Origin: CAVXFB01 sp963760935
GTDB taxonomy: Bacteria > Planctomycetota > Planctomycetia > Pirellulales > Thermoguttaceae
DNA: 64,000 bases
Assembly: GCA_963760935.1 (NCBI GenBank)
Contig: CAVXFB010000007.1
Coordinates: 186,001 to 250,000, forward strand
Reading direction: 5' to 3'
The position numbers were made by a program, and so were the translations under genes. Shown piece by piece: positions 33,752 to 42,213 of this stretch (position 1 is its first letter; every line of letters begins with the position of its first letter). The notes under the pieces were generated by a model that ran no database searches, was not told where the DNA came from, and saw only the letters and a program-made list of their open reading frames with translations.

Positions 33752-35665
33752 ATGCCGTCTGGTGAGAAAATTATCGGAATTGACTTGGGAACTACGAACT
33801 CCGTCGTAGCCGTGATGGAGGGAAAAGACGTTAAGGTGATTCCTAATGCCGAAGGAAACCGGCTGACGCCGAGCGTCGTGGCATTTACCGACAAAGGTGA
33901 GACGATCGTCGGCGAACCGGCCCGACGGCAGGCAGTCACCAATCCAACGCGAACCATCTATTCGATCAAGCGTTTCATGGGCCGCCGCCACAACGAAGTG
34001 GCTAGCGAAGAAAAGATCGTGCCGTACAAGGTCGTTGGCGGCTCGGAAGATTATGTGAAGGTGCAGGTCAACGGCAAAGAGTTTACCCCGCCGGAGATCT
34101 CGGCCCTGATCTTGCGGAAACTCAAGGAATCGGCCGAGGCGTATCTCGGGCATAAGGTCAATAAAGCGGTCATTACCGTTCCGGCGTATTTTAATGACGC
34201 CCAGCGGCAAGCCACCAAGGACGCGGGCCAAATCGCCGGCCTGGAGGTGTCGCGGATCATCAACGAGCCGACCGCTGCCTCGCTGGCCTACGGATTGGAT
34301 AGAAAGAAGAACGAAAAGATCGTGGTGTTCGATCTTGGCGGCGGCACGTTCGACGTCTCGGTGCTGGAAGTTGCCGAAGGCGTGTTTCGCGTCATCAGCA
34401 CCAACGGCGACACGCATTTAGGCGGCGACGACTTCGACCAGGTGTTGATGAACCACGTGGCGGACGAATTCAAGAAGCAGTACGGCATCGACCTGCGCAA
34501 GGACACGATGGCATTGCAGCGGCTGCAAGAGGCGTGCGAAAAGGCCAAGAAGGAACTGAGTTCGGCGCAGTCGACCGACATCAATCTGCCGTTTATCACG
34601 GCCGACGCCTCGGGGCCGAAGCATTTGCAGATGAATATCACTCGGGCGAAGTTAGAGCAGTTGCTCGATCCGTTGATCGAACGCTGCCGTGGCCCGGTGC
34701 AGCAGGCGATGAAGGACGCGCATCTTAGCCCGAAGGACATCGATGAAGTCGTGTTGGTGGGCGGTTCGACCCGTGTGCCGAAGGTCCAGCAACTCGTCAA
34801 GGACTTGTTCGACGGCAAAGAGCCGCACAAGGGCGTCAATCCGGATGAAGTCGTGGCCGTTGGCGCGGCGATCCAGGGCGGAGTGCTGGCAGGCGACGTG
34901 CATGACGTGCTGCTGTTGGACGTGACGCCGTTGTCGCTAGGCATCGAGACCCTCGGCGGTATCATGACGAAGCTTGTCGAGAAGAACACGACCATTCCCA
35001 CCGAGCGGAAGCAGATTTTCAGCACAGCCGACGATAATCAGACGGCCGTTACGGTGAAGGTCTATCAGGGCGAACGGCAGATGGCCGGCGACAACCGGCT
35101 GTTGGGTCAGTTCAACCTGGAAGGCATCCCTCCGGCGCCGCGCGGCATGCCGCAGATCGAGGTCAAGTTCGACATTGACGCCAACGGCATCCTCAATGTC
35201 GCGGCCAAGGACCTTGGCACCGGCAAGGAGCAGACGGTTCGTATTGAGCAGTCGAGCGGGCTGAGCGAGTCGGAAATCGAAAAGATGCGTCATGATGCCG
35301 ACGCACATGCTGACGAAGACAAGCGCAAACGCGATCTGGCCGAGCAACGGAATCAGGCCGACTCGATGTGCTGGCAGCTTGAGAAGCTGATCAAGGAGCA
35401 CGACGCCAAACTGAGCGGCGCCGACAAGGAGGCTGTGAGCAAGGCCATCGAGAAGACCCGCGAAGCTGCGAAGACCGACGATCTCGAGGCGATCAAGTCG
35501 GCAGTGCACGAACTGGAGCAGGCATCGCACGCGTTGAGCAAGACGCTGTACGAGAAGACCGGTGCCCAGCCGGGCGCCGCGCCTGGAGCCGAGCAGCCCG
35601 GCACGGCGCCTCCGGCCGGTGGCGAGGAGGAGCCGATCGACGCCGAGTTTGAAGTGAAGGAGTAG
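33752..35665 (+). CDS. dnaK: chaperone DnaK (Hsp70)
   Basis: ATP-driven chaperone. Actin-like ATPase motifs: IIGIDLGTTNSVVAVM at the start, VFDLGGGTFDVSVLEV and VVLVGGSTRVPKVQQLV. Linker VLLLDVTPLSLGIETLGG. The substrate domain is followed by a helical lid and the C-terminal EEEPIDAEFEVKE typical of bacterial DnaK. 637 residues, full length. grpE and dnaJ are not adjacent. clpB lies downstream on the same strand beyond an inserted segment. Confidence 0.98.
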   Translation: MPSGEKIIGIDLGTTNSVVAVMEGKDVKVIPNAEGNRLTPSVVAFTDKGETIVGEPARRQAVTNPTRTIYSIKRFMGRRHNEVASEEKIVPYKVVGGSEDYVKVQVNGKEFTPPEISALILRKLKESAEAYLGHKVNKAVITVPAYFNDAQRQATKDAGQIAGLEVSRIINEPTAASLAYGLDRKKNEKIVVFDLGGGTFDVSVLEVAEGVFRVISTNGDTHLGGDDFDQVLMNHVADEFKKQYGIDLRKDTMALQRLQEACEKAKKELSSAQSTDINLPFITADASGPKHLQMNITRAKLEQLLDPLIERCRGPVQQAMKDAHLSPKDIDEVVLVGGSTRVPKVQQLVKDLFDGKEPHKGVNPDEVVAVGAAIQGGVLAGDVHDVLLLDVTPLSLGIETLGGIMTKLVEKNTTIPTERKQIFSTADDNQTAVTVKVYQGERQMAGDNRLLGQFNLEGIPPAPRGMPQIEVKFDIDANGILNVAAKDLGTGKEQTVRIEQSSGLSESEIEKMRHDADAHADEDKRKRDLAEQRNQADSMCWQLEKLIKEHDAKLSGADKEAVSKAIEKTREAAKTDDLEAIKSAVHELEQASHALSKTLYEKTGAQPGAAPGAEQPGTAPPAGGEEEPIDAEFEVKE

Positions 35666-35683
35666 AACTGGCGGGCGTGAAAT

Positions 35684-35722
35684 CGGTCCCCTCTCCCTTT
35701 GGGAGAGGGCTAGGGTGAGGGC
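35684..35722 (+). repeat. palindromic repeat, CCCTCTCCC family, left copy beside the DUF559 gene
   Basis: 39-nt copy: hairpin CCCCTCTCCC-TTT-GGGAGAGGG preceded by CGGT and followed by CTAGGGTGAGGGC. It ends 8 bp before the DUF559 start codon, and its 3' GAGGG is placed to serve as part of the ribosome-binding site. The copy at 36103-36141 is in the same orientation and differs at 2 of 39 positions. Confidence 0.9.
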
Positions 35723-35730
35723 GGGCTGGA

Positions 35731-36096
35731 ATGGCCAAGCGTGCTTACGCTTCGAAGCACATGATCAAACGCGCAAAAAGCCTGCGCGAGGCAAGCACGG
35801 CGCCCGAGCAACTCCTCTGGCTCGCGTTGCGCAACGGTCAGATCGGGGGCTTGAAGTTCCGTCGTCAGCATCCTGTCGGTCCGTACGTGGCCGACTTCTA
35901 CTGCCATAGCATCGGCTTGGTGGTCGAAGTTGATGGGATGAGTCACGACGACAAAGTTGTCCAGGACTCACAGAAGACACGTTATCTCGAAGCGCAGGGG
36001 CTTCGAGTGCTGCGCGTAATAAATGAAGATGTGATGTGCGATCTCGATGCGGTTACGCGCGAGATTGCGCGGTTGGGCGGGGTGCCGTGGGATTGA
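35731..36096 (+). CDS. DUF559 endonuclease-like protein
   Basis: 121 residues, Vsr-like PD-(D/E)XK nuclease fold by family. Visible motifs: LREASTAPEQLLW at the start, KFRRQHPVGPYVADFYC with the first acidic residue, LVVEVDGMSHDD with the E-x-D pair, and YLEAQGLRVLRVINEDV. It resembles proteins of unknown role scattered in many bacterial genomes. Here it is enclosed 8 bp and 6 bp from two direct copies of a palindromic repeat, suggesting that gene and repeats travel together. Confidence 0.88.
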   Translation: MAKRAYASKHMIKRAKSLREASTAPEQLLWLALRNGQIGGLKFRRQHPVGPYVADFYCHSIGLVVEVDGMSHDDKVVQDSQKTRYLEAQGLRVLRVINEDVMCDLDAVTREIARLGGVPWD

Positions 36097-36102
36097 AATG
36101 TC

Positions 36103-36141
36103 CGGTCCCCTCTCCCTATGGGAGAGGGTTAGGGTGAGGGC
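36103..36141 (+). repeat. palindromic repeat, CCCTCTCCC family, right copy beside the DUF559 gene
   Basis: 39-nt copy starting 6 bp after the DUF559 stop codon: CGGT, hairpin CCCCTCTCCC-TAT-GGGAGAGGG, then TTAGGGTGAGGGC. Same orientation as the left copy. Confidence 0.9.
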
Positions 36142-36165
36142 TTGCGGCAAGAACGATATTTGAAG

Positions 36166-36459
36166 ATGTTTTTCGTCCATACCGAAATAGAACTTCTCGA
36201 TATTCTGTGCAGATCGAGGGACAAGCGTGGCTATTTGAGTAGAAATCAAAACACAAACGCGCCAGAAGCCATTCAGATTGAGACGGATGGAACACGCGAG
36301 CTGATTGTGAATCCGGATCGCTTGCCCGAATTTATTGACCGACTGGCGGCGAAAGGTCTAATCGAGCAGTCATATGACGAGATTCGTCTGACAGAGAAGG
36401 GCATAGCTCGCTGCTTGGGGAAGCCTGATATGTCGCACGAAGATAAAGCCTTATTGTGA
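36166..36459 (+). CDS. hypothetical protein between palindromic repeats
   Basis: 97 residues from ATG 36166 (an upstream TTG at 36142 abuts the repeat and is less likely). The protein is soluble with a helix-strand pattern and a C-terminal half (LPEFIDRLAAKGLIEQSYDE, then IRLTEKGIARCL) that looks like a winged-helix domain. I do not recognise the family. It is bounded by one direct and one inverted copy of the CCCTCTCCC repeat, so it may be a second passenger of that repeat family. Confidence 0.6.
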   Translation: MFFVHTEIELLDILCRSRDKRGYLSRNQNTNAPEAIQIETDGTRELIVNPDRLPEFIDRLAAKGLIEQSYDEIRLTEKGIARCLGKPDMSHEDKALL

Positions 36460-36506
36460 GGACAACAATTAACGGTACACAGCCCTCACCCTAACCCTCT
36501 CCCAAA

Positions 36507-37491
36507 GCAGCATTATTCATCAGCTAGCATAGGGCGAGGAAAAGCTGGAAAAATAGCGAGTTCGCGTGCATGCTTATCTAGTTGAAACCCTTTTTCAAGG
36601 AGATAAGACATGGAACGCGAACTCTGGTTGGCATTGTACCAATTCGGTGAAAAATTTGATCGATGGGAACCATGGAGGCTGGACCACTTTCTTTGACGTC
36701 GAAATCGTCATGGTTTTCTTTTGGGCCACGTTGCACGAACGGCCTGTTTTGTGGGCCTGCCAAGCCGAAAATTGGCCCGAAGGCCTTTGGCCCAGAAGAA
36801 AACTGCCGTCGCAGCCAACCATGAGCCGCCGACTGCAGACGACGGAAGTTCAAAGGCTCCTGTATGTTATGGAACGACACTTGGGCCAGTTGCGACAAAG
36901 CGGTTGGGTTGCCATCGTGGACGGCAAACCATTGACGGTCGGAAGTCACAGCAAAGACCCCGATTGTGCCTGGGGCCGAGCGGGCCGCAGCTATGCCAAA
37001 GGATACAAGTTGCATGCCGTGTACGGATCGGCTCCCTTGCCCTTGGCTTGGGAAATTGCCCCGCTGAACATCAGCGAACCGGAGGTTGCTGCGCGCTTGT
37101 TCCCGACTCTCCAAGGGGGCGGCTATATCCTTGGCGACAAGGCATACGACAGCAATCCGCTTCACGAGGTTGCCTTGATGACGGGATATCAATTGGTAGC
37201 TGAACGGAAACGACCGCGCGACGGTCTGGGGCATCGTCGACACAGTCCTGGACGATTGCGTTCTATGGCATTGCTGCAAAACAAGTTTGGAAGATCGCTC
37301 TATCACGGCCGCGACGATGTAGAACGATGTTTTGGCTGGTTGACCAATCATGGCGGCGGTTTGTTGCCTTTGCCAAATTGGGTTCGTCGCCGACATCGTG
37401 TCCGTTGTTGGGTTCAGGCAAAACTGATAATTCACGCTATGTACGTTTACCTATATCATCCCGTCCCGTGCTAGCTGATGCATAATGTTGC
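36507..37491 (+). mobile_element. insertion sequence in the hairpin loop of a palindromic repeat
   Basis: 985 bp. Terminal inverted repeats GCAGCATTATTCATCAGCTA (left) and GCAACATTATGCATCAGCTA (right, other strand) continue as GCAT/GCAC. The target duplication is AAA at 36504-36506 and 37492-37494, consistent with DDE elements that duplicate 3 bp. The transposase gene fills most of the element. Confidence 0.9.
36610..37474 (+). CDS. IS4/IS5-type transposase needing a +1 frameshift
   Basis: A perfect AAGGAG at 36597-36602 lies seven bases before ATG 36610, which opens MERELWLALYQFGEKFDRW. This frame stops at TGA 36694-36696. The +1 frame continues with FDVEIVMVFFWATLHERP, LPSQPTMSRRL, the DDE-type motifs VAIVDGKPLTVG, ILGDKAYDSNPL and DVERCFGWL, to a stop at 37474. 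The N-terminal and C-terminal parts together match the usual order of this transposase type. The +1 frame alone is open from 36566 but lacks a ribosome site. The junction CTT-TGA-C equals the shift site of release factor 2 mRNA. Confidence 0.8.
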
Positions 37492-37518
37492 AAAGGGAGA
37501 GGGGACCGAGGCAAAATC

Positions 37519-40154
37519 ATGGCATTCCGATTCGACAAACTGACGCTGAAGGCCCAAGAGGCTGTTGCCCGAGCCCAGGAACTGGCGGCCGACCGGGATA
37601 ACGCCCAGATCGATCCGCTGCACTTGTTGGCTTCGCTGGTGATGGAGAGCGACGGCGTTGTTGGGCCGATTCTCGATCGCATCGGGGTCAATCGGAGACA
37701 ATTGGAGAGCATCGTTCAGGCGGAACTTGCGCACTTTGCCAAGGTGTCGGGCGGTGCGCCGCCGCAGCTCAACCAAGAGTTGAATCGCGTGCTGGAGGGT
37801 GCGCAGCGGGAAGCCGACGCGATGAAGGATGAGTTCGTCTCGACCGAGCACCTGCTGCTCGCTCTGACGAAGGTCGACTCGAAGGCCAAGAATATTCTGA
37901 AACTCAACGCCGTCACCGACAAGGAGGTGTTGCAAGTTTTGCAGGCCGTCCGCGGTAGCACGCGTGTGACGGACCAGACGCCCGAGGACAAGTTCCAGGC
38001 GTTGCAGCGGTACGGCATCGATTTGGTGGAGGCGCGCGGCAAGGCAAGCTTGACCCTGTGATCGGCCGCGACCAGGAAATCCGCCGCGTCATGCAAGTGC
38101 TTTCGCGGCGCACGAAGAACAACCCGGTGTTGATTGGCGAGCCGGGCGTGGGAAAGACGGCCATCGCCGAAGGACTCGCGCAACGAATCGTTGACGCCGA
38201 CGTGCCCGAGAGCTTGAAAAATCGCCGCGTGGTCGCGCTCGACATGGGCGCGCTGGTGGCCGGCACGAAGTTCCGCGGCGAGTTCGAGGAACGACTGAAG
38301 GCCGTGCTCCGCGAAGTGACCGACTCCGGCAACGTCATCCTGTTTATCGACGAGTTGCACACAGTGGTTGGCGCGGGCCGGGCCGAAGGAGGCAGCGATG
38401 CGGCCAATTTGCTGAAGCCCGCACTGGCCCGGGGCGAATTGCGATGCATTGGCGCGACGACGCTCGACGAGTATCGCAAGTACATCGAGAAAGACGCCGC
38501 GTTGGAGCGGCGTTTCCAGCCGGTGAATGTGGGCGAGCCATCGGTCGAGGATACGATCGCCATCCTCCGCGGCTTGAAGCCTCGCTATGAGGCGCATCAT
38601 AAGGGTGTGCGGATCAAAGATTCGGCCCTGGTGGCGGCAGCCAACCTGTCACACCGCTATATTGCGGACCGCTTCTTGCCCGACAAAGCCATCGACTTGA
38701 TCGATGAAGCGACGAGCCGGCTGGCGATGGAACTGGAGAGCGTGCCCGGCGAGATCGACGCCGTGCAGCGCCGCCTGGTGCAACTTGAACTGGCCGACCG
38801 GCAGTTGGCCGACGAAACCGAAGAGCATGCCAAACAACGCCGCGTCGAAGTGCAGGAGGAAATGGCCGATCTGCGCAAAAAGCTGGCCGACCTGCGGCAG
38901 CAGTGGGAATTGGAAAAGAGCGGATTGGGGGACGTGCAGCAGATTCGTCAGCGGCTGATGGACGCCGAATTGCAGGCCAACCAGTTTGCGGCCGCGATCA
39001 AGGAAAAGCAGTCCCGTGCCATGCCCGTCCCCGAGGCCGACTATCAAAAGCTTTACGAACTCGATCAGCAGCAGAAGCAGCTCACTGCTTCGCTCGAACG
39101 GCTGGAGTCGCAAGACAAGCCTAGCGAAGGGGCGCGGCGGCTGTTGCGGAAAGAGGTGGGCCCCGAGGAGATTGCCGAAGTCGTCAGCGCGTGGACCGGC
39201 ATTCCGGTCAGTCGAATGATGGAGACGGAGCGGGCCAAGTTGCTGGTGCTGGAAGAACGGATTCATCAACGCTTGGTGGGCCAGGACGAGGCAGTCGAAG
39301 CCGTGGCCAACGCCGTGCGCCGCAACCGGTCGGGCCTGCAAGACCCTAATCGTCCCATCGGCTCGTTCATATTCCTCGGACCGACGGGCGTCGGCAAGAC
39401 GGAGCTATGCAAGGCCCTGGCCGAGGTAATGTTTGACGACGAAAGCGCGATGATCCGGCTCGACATGAGCGAGTTCATGGAACGGCATACCGTGAGCCGA
39501 TTGATCGGCGCCCCGCCGGGCTACGTTGGTTATGAAGAAGGCGGCATGCTGACCGAGGCTGTCCGCCGTCGACCCTATTCCGTGATCCTGTTGGATGAAA
39601 TCGAAAAGGCGCATCGCGATGTGTTCAATATTCTATTGCAGGTGCTCGACGACGGCCGGTTGAGTGACAACCAGGGACATACGGTCGATTTCACGAATAC
39701 GATCGTCGTGATGACGAGCAACATTGGCAGTCAACTGATCCAAGAGATTGCCAAGGAGGGCGGGAGCGAGGAGCAGATGCGCGAAGCAGTGACGGATACG
39801 CTCAACACGCGTTTCCTGCCCGAGTTCCTGAACCGCATCGACGAGATATTAATATTCCATCCACTTGGACAGAAGGAAATTCGCAAGATCGTCGAATTGC
39901 AGGTTGCCAGGCTGCGCAAGCAGCTCGAAGCGAAGGAAATCCATGTCGAAGTAACCGAGGCAGCCCTAAGCGCGATCGCTGCCCAAGGCTACGACCCGAC
40001 GTACGGCGCGCGTCCGTTGAAACGCGTGATCCAGCAACGGATCCAGAATCCACTGGCGGTCGAGTTGCTCAAACAGGAATTCGCCGCAGGCAGCCAGGTG
40101 AAGATCGACTATCAAGACGGCGAGTTTACGTTCGAGCGGAGCGACGCACCATAG
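37519..40154 (+). CDS. clpB: chaperone ClpB, frameshifted
   Basis: ATP-driven disaggregase. The N-terminal repeat domain (RFDKLTLKAQEAVARAQELA) reads to TGA at 38059-38061. The rest reads in another frame from 38058: IGRDQEIRRVMQVLSRRTKN, Walker A GEPGVGKTA, the coiled-coil middle domain with long Glu/Arg/Gln helices, then second Walker A GPTGVGKTE, and the end TYGARPLKRVIQQRIQNPLA. Family proteins have EAARQGKLDPVIGRD at the break; the sequence matches if one G is restored near 38031-38038. A GTG overlaps the TGA and could restart translation. About 878 residues if joined. Confidence 0.93.
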
Positions 40155-40183
40155 ACGGCAGCGTGCCGCAACTGGGCGCTCTA

Positions 40184-40360
40184 TCAGCTCTTCAGCTTCT
40201 TGAGAATGTGCCGGGCGAGGTGTTCCTTGATTTCGCGGTGGCGAGGAACAGGCTGGCAGTCACCGGTCTGAGGGTTTTGATACCAATCGTGTTTTCCACC
40301 GTGCCTAAGAAGGACTCAGCCCGCCTTTTCGATCTCGCGGATGAGGTCATCCCATTTCAT
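40184..40360 (-). pseudogene. hicA: HicA-like toxin with an internal UGA
   Basis: ATG at 40358-40360 overlaps the hicB stop as ATGA. The frame reads MKWDDLIREIEKAG, then TGA at 40316-40318, then VLLRHGGKHDWYQNPQTG and VPRHREIKEHLARHILKKL to a natural stop at 40184-40186. The sequence after the UGA, including the catalytic-type His in GGKHDWY, is a well-preserved HicA double-stranded-RNA-binding-like domain. The UGA stands where family members usually have Trp or Cys. This is either a nonsense mutation that disables the toxin or a sequencing error. Confidence 0.85.
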
Positions 40361-40548
40361 GCGATCTGCAAATTTCCAACGCGTTTTACGTTGGGGATGA
40401 CCCCGCTGGTCAGGTCTTGGAAGATGTCCTTGAGGTTTTCCTGCAACTCCTCGAGCGACTCACCCTGGGTATGGTAGTCTGGAAAGTCTTCCAGATAACC
40501 CAGCCACATTTTGCCATCTTGCCAATAGACGTATCGGGTCGTTTTCAT
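40357..40548 (-). CDS. hicB: HicB-like antitoxin
   Basis: 63 residues from ATG 40548 (an ATG two codons upstream is possible). It has the HicB partial RNase-H-like fold pattern YWQDGKMWLGYLEDFPDY followed by HTQGESLEELQENLKD. No separate DNA-binding domain is present, as in the short HicB type. Gene order is hicB then hicA with a 4-bp overlap. Confidence 0.85.
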   Translation of the reverse strand: MKTTRYVYWQDGKMWLGYLEDFPDYHTQGESLEELQENLKDIFQDLTSGVIPNVKRVGNLQIA

Positions 40549-40579
40549 ACCCATATTCTACCCCGAAGGCAGTGGTTTC

Positions 40580-41263
40580 TCAACGTCGATTGATATCGAA
40601 GCATTGCCACGTCGCAGGCAATGGGGCTTCGAACTGGAGCCGGGCGCCGGTCGTCGGATGTGTAACCAGCAGTCGCCGGGCGTGCAGGGCGATGCCGGTG
40701 GGAAAGCGGCTGCGGCTGCCATACTTGCGATCGCCAACAATCGGGTGGCCATGATGGAAGAATTGCAGACGAATCTGATGCTTGCGGCCGGTCTCTAATT
40801 GCACCTCGATCAAAGTGTTGCCCTTGATGGTCTGTAGTCGGCGATATGAGAGCCGGGCTTCGCGAGCACCTTGAAGGGTTGGCCCAGCAATGTGCATGCG
40901 GCGGTGGCGGTCGTCGTGCGCAAGCCAATCAACGAGAATGCCCTCTGGCGAATCCAGGCTGCCTTCTACTACGGCCCAGTAGCTCTTTTCGACGGTGTGG
41001 CTGCGAAACTGCTCGGTGAGCCGGGCGGCGGCTTTCGACGTTCGGGCAAGAAGCACAACGCCCGTGACTGGGGCATCGAGGCGGCTCACTACGCCCAAGT
41101 AGACGTTGCCTGGCTTCTGGTAGCGCTGCTTCACATACTCTTTGGCCAGTGTTAAGAGCGTGGCCTTGCCCTCCGGGGTGCCCATCGTGGGCAGACCGGC
41201 CGGTTTGTTCACAACCAGGAGATGATTGTCTTCGTAGAGTACCGGAAACGGCGAGATGTTCAT
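40580..41263 (-). CDS. RluA-family pseudouridine synthase
   Basis: Converts uridine to pseudouridine in rRNA or tRNA. The catalytic Asp is in VSRLDAPVTGVVLLAR, followed by KSYWAVVEG, and the C-terminal motif is ETGRKHQIRLQFFHHGHPIVGDRKYG. There is no S4 domain, so it is the short single-domain type (RluA/TruC-like). The target base cannot be assigned. About 227 residues from ATG 41263; the open frame upstream to 41377 is not family-like. Confidence 0.93.
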   Translation of the reverse strand: MNISPFPVLYEDNHLLVVNKPAGLPTMGTPEGKATLLTLAKEYVKQRYQKPGNVYLGVVSRLDAPVTGVVLLARTSKAAARLTEQFRSHTVEKSYWAVVEGSLDSPEGILVDWLAHDDRHRRMHIAGPTLQGAREARLSYRRLQTIKGNTLIEVQLETGRKHQIRLQFFHHGHPIVGDRKYGSRSRFPTGIALHARRLLVTHPTTGARLQFEAPLPATWQCFDINRR

Positions 41264-41488
41264 TGTGCGGGATCGGTTCCACGGCTTTGATACGTCAATT
41301 GTAAGGGCCGGTTCCCGTCGCCGATAGTCGGCCACGGATAACGGTTTTCGCGTGACGCGTACAGCGGCCCAGCCCATTTCGGGCTTGACGCGGCGCTGAG
41401 GAGAGCGAGAATCGGTGTCTCAGAATGTCTCCTTTCTCCCTCTGGGAGAGGGGACTTCTTGGCAATTCCCTCCCGGGAGAATCGTCTG

Positions 41489-42079
41489 ATGTCTACTCGC
41501 GAACGCTGGATTGTGTACCCCTTGTTGTTCATGACCTTGGGCATCGCCCTGCGCGACAAGATCGTCCCGCCCACGCACTTGGGCAATTTTGCCGCGCGGC
41601 TTGAGGCCCGCGAGATTGCCACGGAACAGTTACGCTGCAAACAGTTGCAGGTCGACACGGTGATTTGCGACCGCTTGGAGTCGCAGCGTTCGGAATGCCG
41701 TGCTCTTATTGTTAATGGTCCCAGCGGCCGTCCCGTCGTGATTGCCGGCGCCGAGGTCAAGGGCGGGGCGGGCACGGTCGAGACATTCACGGCTACAGGG
41801 ATGCCGCAAGTTCGCCTGCTTTCCACCGATACGGGCGGCATGGTAACGACAATTGGGCACTCGGGTAAAGTGATTTTGGTGATGGGCCATGCGGGTCAGC
41901 ACTTTGGCGTATTTGCGCAGGTACCCGAGTTGGGGCCGCCCATACCATTGACGGTACCGTGGCGGTATGTGCCCAAGCAACTGTCGCCATCGTCGGCAGA
42001 GGAGCCTGCTCAGCCCGGCGGTGCATCGGAAACGGGAAAAAAGAAGGTTCCGAAGAAGAAAGAGCCGCCTAAGAAATAG
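41489..42079 (+). CDS. conserved planctomycete-type membrane-anchored protein of unknown function
   Basis: 196 residues from ATG 41489, which has GGGAGAA upstream. One N-terminal hydrophobic segment (about 8-22) is followed by LEAREIATEQLRCKQLQVD, a beta-rich middle with repeated short strands (VIAGAEVKGGAGTVETF, TGGMVTTIGHSGK, GHAGQHFGVF), and a Lys/Pro-rich tail. The beginning resembles proteins seen near metabolic genes in planctomycetes; no function is known to me. Confidence 0.6.
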   Translation: MSTRERWIVYPLLFMTLGIALRDKIVPPTHLGNFAARLEAREIATEQLRCKQLQVDTVICDRLESQRSECRALIVNGPSGRPVVIAGAEVKGGAGTVETFTATGMPQVRLLSTDTGGMVTTIGHSGKVILVMGHAGQHFGVFAQVPELGPPIPLTVPWRYVPKQLSPSSAEEPAQPGGASETGKKKVPKKKEPPKK

Positions 42080-42213
42080 CCGATAGGCAGAACACAGGCA
42101 AAGTTTGTCTGGCTCGAAACGGGGATAACGGCTAAAAAGACAGCTCTCATGTCCCAACTCACAACGTCCGAATTCGACGCGGAGTATCCGAGCGATTGTA
42201 GCGCGGCAAAGCC

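Larger units (their letters stand above)
36481..37507 (-). repeat. third CCCTCTCCC-family palindrome, inverted, split by an IS in its loop
   Basis: Left part AGCCCTCACCCTAACCCTCT-CCC-AAA at 36481-36506, right part GGGAGAGGGGACCG at 37494-37507 preceded by the duplicated AAA. Without the IS and one AAA, the two parts form a full inverted copy whose three-base loop is AAA. Confidence 0.9.

Noticed and set aside
40316..40318. Selenocysteine at the UGA of hicA
   Set aside because: No SECIS-like hairpin is obvious directly after the codon, and HicA is not a selenoprotein family; a nonsense change or base error is more likely.
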